A stretch of 64,000 nucleotides of DNA from MGBC163016 sp964649145 (lineage in GTDB: Bacteria; Actinomycetota; Coriobacteriia; Coriobacteriales; Eggerthellaceae). The stretch is from the NCBI GenBank assembly GCA_964649145.1, contig CAZYOQ010000001.1, positions 1 through 64,000 of the forward strand. Direction: 5' to 3'. Each line of letters starts with the position of its first letter. The stretch's first letter is position 1. Shown one piece after another: positions 35,185 through 44,155 of this stretch. A program made the translations under genes and the position numbers. A model generated the notes under the pieces. The model worked only from the letters and a program-made list of their open reading frames with translations. It was not told the origin of the DNA and did not search any database.

Positions 35185-36396
35185 CTAGCGCAAATTGTAT
35201 GGTTTCACAGTTAGCGGAACCCCGTCGCTTCCATAAACAATATTTGCCTCTCCTGCAACAAGAGGTCGGAAGTAATCGAGCGCCTCTTCAGTAACACCCT
35301 GGTAGTCTAGCTTGATCCATTCGTTTGGGAAGTTCTTTACGAAATTAGCGAACTTGCTTGCTGACCCTGCGAAATATTCAGCATTATATGAGCCATCTGC
35401 AGTCTTAGCCCTAGCAACACCTACAACCTGTGCCGTGAAGGTAGGATCGGCAGACCTCATATGTGCCGAAATTCCAAGGTTGTAAGCCTCGTCCACATCA
35501 ACTTTCGACTGTGCGAAATTAGAGGAACGAGCTGCGCGAGAGAGGTCTTGAACAATACCTCTCGGGGCGACTTTGGCATCAATAATCATCTGTTTAAGCG
35601 TTAGCGCCGCACCTCCAAGAACGGCATGCGCAAACCCGTCATTTGCCGTTTCTCCTGCGCTAATGTACGTGCCGTCCTCATAATGAGCACCTTCACTCAC
35701 AACGATATAGCAAGAACCTTTCGAATCCATCTTGCGCTGAACTTGCTCTAGGAACCAGTCTTTATCAAAGTCAACCTCTGGAAGAACGACTAGGTCGACA
35801 TCGCCTGTCAAACAGCAGCTAGCTGCAAGCCAGCCCGCATCGCGGCCCATAGTCTCAAGCACAAAAACCTCTGGACGCGTATAAGCGTCGTAATCAAGCT
35901 TGGTCGCATGCGTGATCATATTTGCGACCTTTGCGGCCGAAGGAAAGCCTGGACAGTGGTCGGGCGGCACAAGATCGTTATCAACCGTCTTCGGAATTCC
36001 AACAAAGCGCTTCTCAATTCCGTGTTCATGCGCCCATTCGGAAAGCGCATCGACCGTGTCCATCGAATCGTTTCCGCCAATGTAGAACATGGTGTCAATG
36101 TCGTTATCTCTCATGACGGAAAGAACTTTCGCGAAGTCTTCTTCTTGACCGCGCTTTAGTTTGTAACGGCAGGTGCCAAGCGCACTAGATGGCGTCTGTT
36201 TGAGAATGTCTATCTCGGAATTCGGAATATCACTAAGGTCGTAGAGACTCGAGGCCAACACGCCCTCTATGCCATGTATTCCACCTAAGACCTTATCGTA
36301 TATAGGGTTTAACTGATTAGCCCTTATTACTCCAGCCAAAGATGCATTGATAACAGAGGTGGGTCCGCCTGATTGAGCCACTAAACAATTGCCCAT
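35185..36396 (-). CDS. pfp: 6-phosphofructokinase, probably pyrophosphate-dependent
   Basis: 403 residues. The nucleotide/PPi loop reads GGNDS (107-111) with Asp at position 110, where ATP-dependent enzymes have Gly, and PKTVDND (135-141) with Lys, where ATP enzymes have Gly; both are the known hallmarks of PPi-dependent PFK. MGRDAGWLA is the substrate-binding segment. It phosphorylates fructose-6-phosphate reversibly using PPi, so glycolysis and gluconeogenesis may share it. A strong TTAGGAGAG precedes the ATG. Confidence 0.9.
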   Translation of the reverse strand: MGNCLVAQSGGPTSVINASLAGVIRANQLNPIYDKVLGGIHGIEGVLASSLYDLSDIPNSEIDILKQTPSSALGTCRYKLKRGQEEDFAKVLSVMRDNDIDTMFYIGGNDSMDTVDALSEWAHEHGIEKRFVGIPKTVDNDLVPPDHCPGFPSAAKVANMITHATKLDYDAYTRPEVFVLETMGRDAGWLAASCCLTGDVDLVVLPEVDFDKDWFLEQVQRKMDSKGSCYIVVSEGAHYEDGTYISAGETANDGFAHAVLGGAALTLKQMIIDAKVAPRGIVQDLSRAARSSNFAQSKVDVDEAYNLGISAHMRSADPTFTAQVVGVARAKTADGSYNAEYFAGSASKFANFVKNFPNEWIKLDYQGVTEEALDYFRPLVAGEANIVYGSDGVPLTVKPYNLR

Positions 36397-36448
36397 ACTT
36401 CTCTCCTAAGTTTGCAGATGTATTGATAAGCATTTTACCCTTGAAGCC

Positions 36449-36468
36449 AAAAAAAGAGAGTATCTCTC
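36449..36468 (-). terminator. Possible weak terminator after the YigZ gene
   Basis: GAGAG-ATA-CTCTC followed by seven T on the minus strand. The stem is only 5 bp with a 3-nt loop, and it lies over 100 bp past the yigZ stop. Confidence 0.35.
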
Positions 36469-36584
36469 ACATATTCAAAGATGAGTGCTCACACGTATAG
36501 AGCACTTGGCAAAAGCGCGCAATTAAGCTTCCCTATAAAGGAAAACCAATCACAAAACCAGACGCGGCCGACCTAGGCTCGAAG

Positions 36585-37202
36585 CTATAGCACGCCCTCG
36601 AAAGGCTCACCTGAAAGCACACTACATTTGCCATTCGTAGAATCTCTTATAGCTTCTGCTAGGACTTCAGCCTCGCGTGCCTTTGTTCTTGCTAGAAGGC
36701 AGACCTTGTCCGTGAATTCCGTAGAAACGATTTTCGCGCCCTTTGCCTCGCAAACCTTTTGGACTCTCTGATACAAGTCGTATGTCATATCAGCTCTTAG
36801 GTCACAACACATCTGCACAGTAACCACACTAGCCTTGGCGATAGCGCCAAGACACGCCTGCGTATAAGCGCGCACAAGCCCGCCTGTTCCTAACAAAGTG
36901 CCGCCAAAATAACGAGTAGTTACACAAATTACATCGAAAAGCCCTGTATGAGACAAGGTATCGTGCGTAGGAAGGCCAGAAGTTTGCGCCGGTTCGCCGT
37001 CATCAGAATATCTCGCACGCCCAGAACGTAAAATGTAGGCATAAACGTTGTGTCTGGCACTAGCGTGGTCTTTCCTGATGGACTCCAAGAAATCAAGCGC
37101 CGCTTCTTCGCTGTCTACATGCGACAAGTGCGCAATGAACCGAGATTTCTTCTCGACAAGTTCAAATTCACATCTGCCCTCGATCGTCTTGTACTCGTCC
37201 AC
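36585..37202 (-). CDS. YigZ/IMPACT family protein
   Basis: 205 residues. The UPF0029/IMPACT N-terminal domain is plain: SRFIAHLSHVDSEE, RYSDDGEPAQTSGLP and the TRYFGGTLLGTGGLVRAYTQA signature; a smaller C-terminal domain follows. The bacterial function is not settled; links to translation have been proposed for the eukaryotic relative. The start is GTG at 37202 with AGGA upstream. It lies 8 bp after pth in a prs-pth-yigZ string. Confidence 0.9.
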   Translation of the reverse strand: MDEYKTIEGRCEFELVEKKSRFIAHLSHVDSEEAALDFLESIRKDHASARHNVYAYILRSGRARYSDDGEPAQTSGLPTHDTLSHTGLFDVICVTTRYFGGTLLGTGGLVRAYTQACLGAIAKASVVTVQMCCDLRADMTYDLYQRVQKVCEAKGAKIVSTEFTDKVCLLARTKAREAEVLAEAIRDSTNGKCSVLSGEPFEGVL

Positions 37203-37210
37203 AAAACATC

Positions 37211-37780
37211 CTAATTAAACTTCGTCTGAGTCTTTTGGATGCCATTTTCAAGGAAATAGAGAACAAGTTCGCAAGCATCTTGGATAGCTGCATCAAAAAG
37301 CTCTTTACTTTCGCCTTTTGGGTCTTGAAGCACATAATTGGACGCTGGCATTCGCCCTGGTGGACGCCCTATGCCAACTTTGACCTGGTAGAAATTCTTA
37401 GAGCCAAGCTCCTCAATTATCGACCGTACACCATTTTGGCCGCCATGTCCGCTAGAGAATTTGATCCTGACCGACCCTTCGGGAATATCGAGATCGTCAT
37501 GAATGACCACCAGGCGCTCTTTTGCGATTTCGTATTTCTTCAATAGCGCGCAAACCGGTTTGCCAGATAAGTTCATGAACTCCTGCGGCTTTGCGAGCAA
37601 AACATCTTCAGCTTTGAACTTGCATTTCGCAATTAAGGAGTTGCAATCCAACTTCCAATAATTGGCGGAAAGTTCTTCTGAGAGCAGGCTTATAACGTCA
37701 AAACCGGCGTTATGCCTATTGCTCGCATAATCAGAGCCTGGGTTTCCAAGGCCTGCTATAAGCCAGGTGTTCGATTCCAC
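37211..37780 (-). CDS. pth: Peptidyl-tRNA hydrolase
   Basis: 189 residues. It rescues tRNA from dropped-off peptidyl-tRNA. Visible: GLGNPGSDYASNRHNAGFDVI with the catalytic His, KPQEFMNLSG and VIHDDLDIPEGSVRIKFSSGHGGQNGVRSI. The start is GTG at 37780, overlapping the prs stop by one base (TAGTG). Confidence 0.96.
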   Translation of the reverse strand: MESNTWLIAGLGNPGSDYASNRHNAGFDVISLLSEELSANYWKLDCNSLIAKCKFKAEDVLLAKPQEFMNLSGKPVCALLKKYEIAKERLVVIHDDLDIPEGSVRIKFSSGHGGQNGVRSIIEELGSKNFYQVKVGIGRPPGRMPASNYVLQDPKGESKELFDAAIQDACELVLYFLENGIQKTQTKFN

Positions 37781-38760
37781 TACAGCGCGAAATCTGGGTC
37801 GAAAAGCTCTGATACAGAGCCGTTATTGTAAACATTTGCGATTGCGTGGGCAAAAAGCGGAGCCACACTCACAACCTTGATCTTGCCCGTAAGCCTAGTC
37901 TGCGGAATTGGGATAGTGTCACACACAACCACTTCCTCAACAGGTGCCCTCTCAAGCCTCTCATATGCTGGACCAGAGAATATAGGATGTGTAGCGCAAA
38001 TATAGACCGCTTGAGCACCGTTGGCCTTTAGCGTTTCCGACGCAGCCACAATAGTACCTGCGGTATCTATCATGTCGTCATTTACAATGCAGATCTTGCC
38101 TTCGACATCACCTATCAATGCGGTTATCTCGGCCTTATTGTGACCTGGGCGGCCTTTGTGCATGATTGCGAGGTCGGCTTCAAGCATATCGGAAAGCTTT
38201 TTTGCAGCCTTAGCACGCCCCACATCTGGCGATACCACGCAAATTTTATCTTTGGGGAAGTTCTTCGACTTGAAATAATCCGCAAGAATCGGAAGCGCCG
38301 TCAAGTGGTCTACCGGCATGTCAAAGAACCCCTGGATCTGGCCTTGGTGTAAGTCGATGGTCATAACCCGATTTACGCCAGCAGTAGTAAGCAAATTAGC
38401 AACAAGCTTCGCCGTAATAGGCTCACGCGCTGCAGCCTTCCTGTCTTGGCGGGAATACCCATAGTGGGAAATGACTGCGGTGATCGTGCGAGCGGATGCA
38501 CGCTTAGCAGCATCGGCCATGATCAATAGCTCCATCAAAGCATCGTTCACATCGCTATTGGCGCAACCCGCGACCGACTGTATCAAAAAGACATCGGCGC
38601 CGCGAACGCTTTCAAGATAGCGCGCGTAAATCTCGCCATTGGAGAATTTCTCTAGCTTGACATTGCCGAGGTCCACACCCAGCTTGTCTGCGATGTCCTC
38701 CGCCAGCTTCGGGCTGATGGAGCCAGAAAACAAAGCCATGGATTTCTGCATCTCGGTCAT
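37780..38760 (-). CDS. prs: Ribose-phosphate pyrophosphokinase
   Basis: 326 residues. It makes PRPP for nucleotide, histidine, tryptophan and NAD synthesis. SRQDRKAAAREPITAKLVANLL (ATP-binding loop), DLHQGQIQGFF, VVSPDVGRAKAAKKL and the PRPP loop IVNDDMIDTAGTI are intact. It lies 77 bp after glmU and overlaps pth. A short direct repeat lies in the gap upstream. Confidence 0.97.
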   Translation of the reverse strand: MTEMQKSMALFSGSISPKLAEDIADKLGVDLGNVKLEKFSNGEIYARYLESVRGADVFLIQSVAGCANSDVNDALMELLIMADAAKRASARTITAVISHYGYSRQDRKAAAREPITAKLVANLLTTAGVNRVMTIDLHQGQIQGFFDMPVDHLTALPILADYFKSKNFPKDKICVVSPDVGRAKAAKKLSDMLEADLAIMHKGRPGHNKAEITALIGDVEGKICIVNDDMIDTAGTIVAASETLKANGAQAVYICATHPIFSGPAYERLERAPVEEVVVCDTIPIPQTRLTGKIKVVSVAPLFAHAIANVYNNGSVSELFDPDFAL

Positions 38761-38806
38761 TTCTTTTCCCTTTCGTTTGGATCGCCTTTTTACAAATGAG
38801 CTTATT

Positions 38807-38825
38807 TGCCAGTTATCTGCCAGTT
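38807..38825. repeat. 8-bp direct repeat upstream of prs
   Basis: TGCCAGTT occurs at 38807-38814 and 38818-38825, an 11-bp period, so both copies lie on the same DNA face. Confidence 0.6.
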
Positions 38826-38837
38826 TCTATTGCTTGC

Positions 38838-40292
38838 TTACTTGCTCTTTTTGTGGGTCAAAGACCAGTCGCCATACACCTTCTCGCGAGCACGAGCCAC
38901 TACAAGAGCGTTATCCTCAATATCTTTCGTAATAACAGAGCCAGCCCCAACTACAACGTTCTTGCCGATGTTCACAGGAGCTACCATCATTGTGTCAGAA
39001 CCCACGAAAGAATCATCTCCGATAGTAGTGGGGTGCTTCTTCACACCGTCATAGTTGCAGGTAATAGACCCTGCCCCTAGGTTCACATTGTCACCAATAG
39101 TCGTGTCACCAATATATGACAAGTGAGGCACCTTCGAGTTCTTCCCAACGGTTGATTTCTTTATCTCAACATGGGTTCCCGCTTTAGCGCCCTCGCACAG
39201 ATGCGCCCCAGGACGCAAATAGGCGCGAGGTCCTGTTGTAGCTTTGTCATCAAGCACCGACTCATAGGCCACAGTCTCGTCAATATTGCACTCATTGCCT
39301 ACCACCGTGTCGAAAAGACGCGTATTCGGGCCAATTACGCTCGAATTGCCTACCTTCGAGTTTTGAAGATAGGTATTTGGAAGTATCTGCGAATCTTCAC
39401 CTATAACGGTGTCGCCCATCAGAGTCACGTTCGGATAAATGACAACATCCCGCGCTACACTAACATCAGGTGATGCCCACACAAGCTCTGGTGCCACCAT
39501 TGTAACGCCGCTGTCCATCAAAGCCTCGTTTATCTGAAGCTGTTTTACTCGAGTGGCCGCTGCCAGCTGCTTGCGGGAATTTACGCCTAGACATTCATCG
39601 GAATCTGTTGCTTTTAATGCCAAGGTCTTAAGGCCGTCTTTGCGCATTACCTCCATTACATCTGTAAGGTAGAACTCGCCTTGGGCATTATCAGAGCCTA
39701 TGCACTTCAAAGCGCTAGAAAGCTTTACAGCATCGAAGCAGTAGAACCCAGAATTGCACTCTGATATTGCTGCCTCATCTTTACTTGCATCCTTCTGTTC
39801 CACAATACGTTCAACGATCGAACTTTTAGTGGCATCCCCTGCAAAAGCGCCTTTCCTGATGATGCGGCCATAACCAAAAGGATCATCTAGCGTCATGGTC
39901 AAAACAACTGCGCCAGCGTCTTCTTGTGAGCGCATCTTTGCTAACGCGGAAATGGTTTCAGCAGATATTAGCGGGCAATCTCCCGACAAAACAACAACCG
40001 AACCATCGAAGCCTTCCATGGCCTTAGATTCCATAGCGCACTGAAGTGCATGTGCTGTTCCAAGCTGCTCGGTCTGCTCTACTAGCTCGCAGCTATCTTC
40101 AACAAGCGGAATCACTTGGTCTGCGCCATGCCCCACAACCACGACAACCTTCTCAATTCCTGCAGCTTTCGCAGCATCAACCACCCAGTTCACAAGAGGT
40201 TTTCCCAATATCTCATGGGCAACTTTTGGCTTCTTGGACTTCAGACGGGTTCCAGCCCCTGCAGCAAGGACTATCGCGCAAACATCACTCAT
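38838..40292 (-). CDS. glmU: Bifunctional N-acetylglucosamine-1-phosphate uridyltransferase/glucosamine-1-phosphate acetyltransferase
   Basis: 484 residues. The N-terminal uridyltransferase has LAAGAGTRLKSKKPK (about 10-24) and the C-terminal left-handed beta-helix shows hexapeptide repeats (for example VIGPNTRLFDTVVGNE) with the active-site HLSYIGDTTIG and NYDGVKK. It makes UDP-GlcNAc for peptidoglycan. It heads glmU-prs-pth-yigZ. It links functionally with the nagA/nagB amino-sugar genes at the other end of the window. Confidence 0.96.
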   Translation of the reverse strand: MSDVCAIVLAAGAGTRLKSKKPKVAHEILGKPLVNWVVDAAKAAGIEKVVVVVGHGADQVIPLVEDSCELVEQTEQLGTAHALQCAMESKAMEGFDGSVVVLSGDCPLISAETISALAKMRSQEDAGAVVLTMTLDDPFGYGRIIRKGAFAGDATKSSIVERIVEQKDASKDEAAISECNSGFYCFDAVKLSSALKCIGSDNAQGEFYLTDVMEVMRKDGLKTLALKATDSDECLGVNSRKQLAAATRVKQLQINEALMDSGVTMVAPELVWASPDVSVARDVVIYPNVTLMGDTVIGEDSQILPNTYLQNSKVGNSSVIGPNTRLFDTVVGNECNIDETVAYESVLDDKATTGPRAYLRPGAHLCEGAKAGTHVEIKKSTVGKNSKVPHLSYIGDTTIGDNVNLGAGSITCNYDGVKKHPTTIGDDSFVGSDTMMVAPVNIGKNVVVGAGSVITKDIEDNALVVARAREKVYGDWSLTHKKSK

Positions 40293-40364
40293 ACATACTC
40301 CTGTGGTTTAGAAATTTGTCTCGCGCCTACACATTAATGGCCGTTTCTGCGGACGTACTTACAT

Positions 40365-40399
40365 CCACAAATAAGCCTTTATTTTTTCGACTAAGGCTT
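40365..40399 (-). terminator. Possible terminator after nhaA
   Basis: Arms AAGCCTT and AAGGCTT (7 bp, 13-nt loop, 40373-40399) overlap the nhaA stop codon. The tail ATTTG is only partly T-rich. Confidence 0.5.
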
Positions 40400-41977
40400 G
40401 CTAATACCGATAGTGTCCTTGGCGATGCGTTCCTCGGCACGCTCAAAATCTGCCTTCGCGATATCATCGATTATCTCTGCAGTATCCTCATCTTCAAGGG
40501 TAGTATCCTGCACCGCTTCTTTAGAACTAGTTGAATAGTCGGCATGTGTGGCCTTCGCTTGGAAGAACAAGAACAGAAAGCCTATAATCCCAGCGACAAG
40601 CGACGCCATCAGAATTGATAGTTTAGCTTCAGTAATAAGAGTATCTGAGGTATATGCAAGATTCGCCACAAAAATAGCCATAGTAAAGCCTACGCCGCCC
40701 AGAATTGAAGCTCCAAGCATATGCACCCAATTGACGTTTTCTGGCAACGATGAAAGCTTGGTCTTCACGGTAATGAAGCTTAGCAACATGATTCCTATAG
40801 GCTTGCCCAGAAGAAGGCCGAAGAAAACACCCAGTACAACAGGCGATGAGAACATCACCCCAAAGTCTAAACCTTCAAACGAAATATCGGCATTCGTCAG
40901 CGCAAAGATTGGCAGGATCGCAAAATAAACCCACGGGTAAAGAGCGTGCTCCAGACGCGACGCAGGAGGTACGGCCTGTCTTGAAACCCTAGTGATGCTT
41001 GATACGGTGTTAATGTAGAGCTTCTGTGCAACAAGGGGCGTATCTTCGCCATCATAGAACTCATTTGCAAGCTTTATGCGCTCATCTGACCAGCTGAGGA
41101 AGTTCTGCAAATTGACCCGTGACCCTGTCGGAATGACGAATGCGAGAAGCACGCCTGCGATAGTCGAATGTATACCCGACATGAACACGCACACCCACAA
41201 TACTATCCCTACGCATATGTATGGCACGAGTGAATAAACATGACGGCTGTTCATTATTATCAAAACGATGAAGACCACAGCTGCCGCACCCAGCCAGAAA
41301 AAGTCAGGCGTCTCGCCATAGAATATCGCGATGACAACAATGGCTATGATGTCGTCGGCCACAGCCAGAGTCGATAAGAACACGCGAACGCCGTTAGGAA
41401 CGCGATCTCCTAAAAGCGCCATGATGCCAAGAGCAAAGGCAATGTCTGTAGCGGTAGGAACACCCCATCCGTGAACAGCTTCAGGATGCGAAGAATTGAA
41501 GATCAAGTAAATGACTATAGGCGCACACACGCCTCCAACGGCGCCAAGAATAGGTAGTATAGCCTGGCGAATGTTCGTGAGTTCACCTGCTGTCATCTCG
41601 TACTTAATCTCAAGACCAACAAGTAAGAAGAACACCGCCATGAATATGTCATTGATGATCTCTGCGAAAGACATCTCGCCATGCCAAGCACTTCCAAGGC
41701 CAAGATAGATCTCCGTGTCCCAGAAATTAATGAAAGCATCGTAGGCGGGGGAATTCGCAATTATTAGCGCCACAATTGCCGCAACAAGCATAACTGCGGC
41801 AGCTTTCGTTGAAGAATGCGTGAAACTTATAACTTGCCTGATGCGCTTATTGCGCTTTTGAACCTCGTCTATGTATATGCCATGCGGATCGGGGTTTTCA
41901 GGGGTTGGATTAATGAGCACAGGCTTAGCATTTCCCTCCTGCATATCCTGGTCATTTTCGATATTTGATTCAGTCAT
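40391..41977 (-). CDS. nhaA: Na+/H+ antiporter NhaA, extended at both ends
   Basis: 528 residues from ATG 41977 (MTESNIENDQ) with GGGAG upstream; E. coli NhaA is 388. The core shows VGLEIKYEMTAGEL, PTATDIAFALGIMALLG and LAVADDIIAIVVIA with the essential Asp pair. It exchanges cytoplasmic Na+ for protons. An acidic N-terminal tail of about 55 residues and a C-terminal tail of about 60 (DTTLEDEDTAEIIDDI) are extra and may be regulatory. An in-frame start 16 codons upstream is less likely. Divergently placed from hpf. Confidence 0.95.
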   Translation of the reverse strand: MTESNIENDQDMQEGNAKPVLINPTPENPDPHGIYIDEVQKRNKRIRQVISFTHSSTKAAAVMLVAAIVALIIANSPAYDAFINFWDTEIYLGLGSAWHGEMSFAEIINDIFMAVFFLLVGLEIKYEMTAGELTNIRQAILPILGAVGGVCAPIVIYLIFNSSHPEAVHGWGVPTATDIAFALGIMALLGDRVPNGVRVFLSTLAVADDIIAIVVIAIFYGETPDFFWLGAAAVVFIVLIIMNSRHVYSLVPYICVGIVLWVCVFMSGIHSTIAGVLLAFVIPTGSRVNLQNFLSWSDERIKLANEFYDGEDTPLVAQKLYINTVSSITRVSRQAVPPASRLEHALYPWVYFAILPIFALTNADISFEGLDFGVMFSSPVVLGVFFGLLLGKPIGIMLLSFITVKTKLSSLPENVNWVHMLGASILGGVGFTMAIFVANLAYTSDTLITEAKLSILMASLVAGIIGFLFLFFQAKATHADYSTSSKEAVQDTTLEDEDTAEIIDDIAKADFERAEERIAKDTIGISKP

Positions 41978-42119
41978 TGAAACTCCCAGCTTCTTTAATG
42001 GGAAATATATTACCAAATGAAACAATTATGGACTGATATTGAGACTTGGACTTGCTCGAATAACATTTGAGTTATCCTAATATGCGCAATATCGGCACAC
42101 AGATTTCGAGGTGGTATCA

Positions 42120-42722
42120 ATGGATGTTACCGTATCCGGACGCAAAATGCCCGTTAGCGATTCTCTGAAGAATTACGCCAACGAAAAGATAGCTAAGACA
42201 GTCGAGCAGATGGAAGTGGGAGCCATATCCTGTGACATCGTTTTATACAGAGAGAAAAACCCATCAAACCCTAATCCTGCAATCTGCGAAGTTACCGTCA
42301 TGATGAAGGGTCATGTAGCCCGTGCCGAGGAAAGCGAACAGGACATGTTCGCAGCCATAGACATCGCTGGAGCAAAAATTGCTCGCCAGCTTCGAAAATT
42401 CAAGACGCGACTCAACAGCAAGCGCGTCAAGAAGACAGATGAGGCAGTCTCTATTCGCGAGGCCGAGGCCGTCAAGAAGGTCGACAATGAACTTGACTTA
42501 GACGCATTGATGGCAGATCTTTCTGATGACGAGATCATTCGCCGCAAGCAAGTTGAATACACTCCTATGACCGAAGACGATGCCCTTGTGCAAATCGATC
42601 TCCTTGGACATGATTTCTTCATCTATACCGACCGTGACTCAAACGAGGTACACGTGATATACAGAAGAAGCAACGGCGGCTACGGGGTCATCTCTCCAAA
42701 AGACGCAGAAGAAGCGAAATAG
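42120..42722 (+). CDS. hpf: Ribosome hibernation promoting factor, long form
   Basis: 200 residues. The N-terminal S30AE domain (MDVTVSGRKMPVSDSLKNYANEKIAK) binds the decoding centre, and the C-terminal domain (about 145-195, RKQVEYTPMTEDDALVQIDLLGHDFFIYTD) dimerises to make 100S ribosomes. I chose ATG 42120, preceded by GAGGTG, over a GTG three codons earlier. It is the only plus-strand gene in the window. Its end overlaps the convergent folC end by 43 bp and its terminator lies inside folC. Confidence 0.96.
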   Translation: MDVTVSGRKMPVSDSLKNYANEKIAKTVEQMEVGAISCDIVLYREKNPSNPNPAICEVTVMMKGHVARAEESEQDMFAAIDIAGAKIARQLRKFKTRLNSKRVKKTDEAVSIREAEAVKKVDNELDLDALMADLSDDEIIRRKQVEYTPMTEDDALVQIDLLGHDFFIYTDRDSNEVHVIYRRSNGGYGVISPKDAEEAK

Positions 42723-44155
42723 GATCTTTTCACATCGGCTATTGAATACAAGGTTCCGAAGGCGACAATGATGCTTTCGGAGCCTTCTTTTCTAAGCGTT
42801 TGCGCAACAGCATCGTTTGTAGAATCAAAGGATTCTATCTCCACGGCAAAACCCGCGCAAGATGATACAGATTTTGCAATATCGGCAAGCTTTGCTGATG
42901 CTATCGCACGCGGGTTATTAGGCGTATATGTGTAAAATTTTTTCGCTAAAGGCATGATGCGCTCAAGTGCGCCCTCGCAATCTTTGTCTGCAAGCATCCC
43001 GCAAATAAATGAAACCTTTTTGTGTACGCCTAGGTCTGGCGACATTAACGTTTCGGCAAGGCTTGCCGCACCTTGCGGGTTATGAGCGCCATCTACTATA
43101 AATAAGGGACTATGCCCTAAAATCTCGAAGCGCCCAGGCCAAAAAGCTGAAGCTATACCTTTATAAATTGCCTTATCTGGTATATGCAAGCCAGCTCTGC
43201 TTCGAAGAGCATGTGCGCAGTCTATCGCCATGACAGCATTTTGAACCTGGTAAGTGGCAAGCATCCCCAATGTGTATTCCTCGCCTTTATATTTAAACGC
43301 ACGAACACCTTCATCAATAAAGGCATGGCTCTCGCTTACTTCACAAAAATTTGGAACGTGCAGGCGACACCCCAGTTTTTCACATGTGCTTTCTATAACT
43401 TTCATGGCACCAGTCTCTTGCGGCCACGACACAACCGGGACACCGCGTTTTATAATACCTGCCTTTTCGCGCGCGATATCTTCAATCGTATCGCCAAGAA
43501 CATCGGTGTGATCAAGGCCAACTCTAGTGATAACGCAAAGAGTCGGCTCTACCACATTGGTCGCATCAAGGCGCCCTCCAAGGCCTACCTCGCACACCAC
43601 AACCTCGCACCCTTCATTTGCAAAATGCAGAAACGCCGCAGCACACATCAGTTCGAATTCACTTGGATGCTCGCCTGTCTTCTCTTCTACAACTTGAGCA
43701 CATTGCTTAATGCGCGAGGCCACACAAACAAGATCGCAACTTGAAATGTTTTCCCCGTCAACTCGAATACGTTCCTCGAATTTTTCGATGTAGGGGCTTG
43801 TAAACAGGCCGCACTTAAAACCACTTGCCCTCAAAATAGAATCGAGGTACGCGCACACAGAGCCTTTCCCATTAGTTCCAGCTACATGAATCACCTTGAA
43901 TGTATCTTGGGGGTTGCCTAGAAGCTCAAGGAGCAAGTCTATCCTCTTTAGCCCTAGGCTTATCTTGCGCCATCTAGGCTCATTAAAAAAAGCGATTGCG
44001 TCTTGGTAGGAAGCATCTTCTGCCACATCTTTGGATGTTCCAGGATCGGACGAGGCAAGATCAAATTCCTCGGGTTTAGGTTCCATATATTCGGGCTCCG
44101 CCATTTCAGATGCTCTAAGATTGGATTCGCTAATGGATTCGTCGCGACTATACAT
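42680..44155 (-). CDS. folC: Folylpolyglutamate synthase/dihydrofolate synthase
   Basis: 491 residues from ATG 44155 (a TTG four codons earlier is also open). It adds glutamates to folates. HVAGTNGKGSVCAYLDSIL is the ATP loop, SPYIEKFEERIRVDGE the folate region, and LGGRLDATNVVEP and VDGAHNPQGAASL the Mur-ligase family signatures. A low-complexity acidic N-terminal stretch of about 50 residues (SEMAEPEYMEPKPEEFDLASSDPG) precedes the domain. Its start overlaps the udg stop, and its 3' end overlaps hpf. Confidence 0.95.
   Translation of the reverse strand: MYSRDESISESNLRASEMAEPEYMEPKPEEFDLASSDPGTSKDVAEDASYQDAIAFFNEPRWRKISLGLKRIDLLLELLGNPQDTFKVIHVAGTNGKGSVCAYLDSILRASGFKCGLFTSPYIEKFEERIRVDGENISSCDLVCVASRIKQCAQVVEEKTGEHPSEFELMCAAAFLHFANEGCEVVVCEVGLGGRLDATNVVEPTLCVITRVGLDHTDVLGDTIEDIAREKAGIIKRGVPVVSWPQETGAMKVIESTCEKLGCRLHVPNFCEVSESHAFIDEGVRAFKYKGEEYTLGMLATYQVQNAVMAIDCAHALRSRAGLHIPDKAIYKGIASAFWPGRFEILGHSPLFIVDGAHNPQGAASLAETLMSPDLGVHKKVSFICGMLADKDCEGALERIMPLAKKFYTYTPNNPRAIASAKLADIAKSVSSCAGFAVEIESFDSTNDAVAQTLRKEGSESIIVAFGTLYSIADVKRSYFASSASFGEMTP
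42750..42793 (+). terminator. hpf terminator located inside folC
   Basis: A 14-bp stem (42750-42763 with 42773-42786, two GU pairs) with a 9-nt loop is followed by CTTTTCT on the plus strand. It lies 28 bp after the hpf stop and within the antisense coding sequence of folC. Confidence 0.85.

Noticed and set aside
41978..42119. Defined promoters in the nhaA-hpf divergent gap
   Set aside because: The gap is AT-rich and must hold both promoters, but no -35/-10 pair stood out enough to list.
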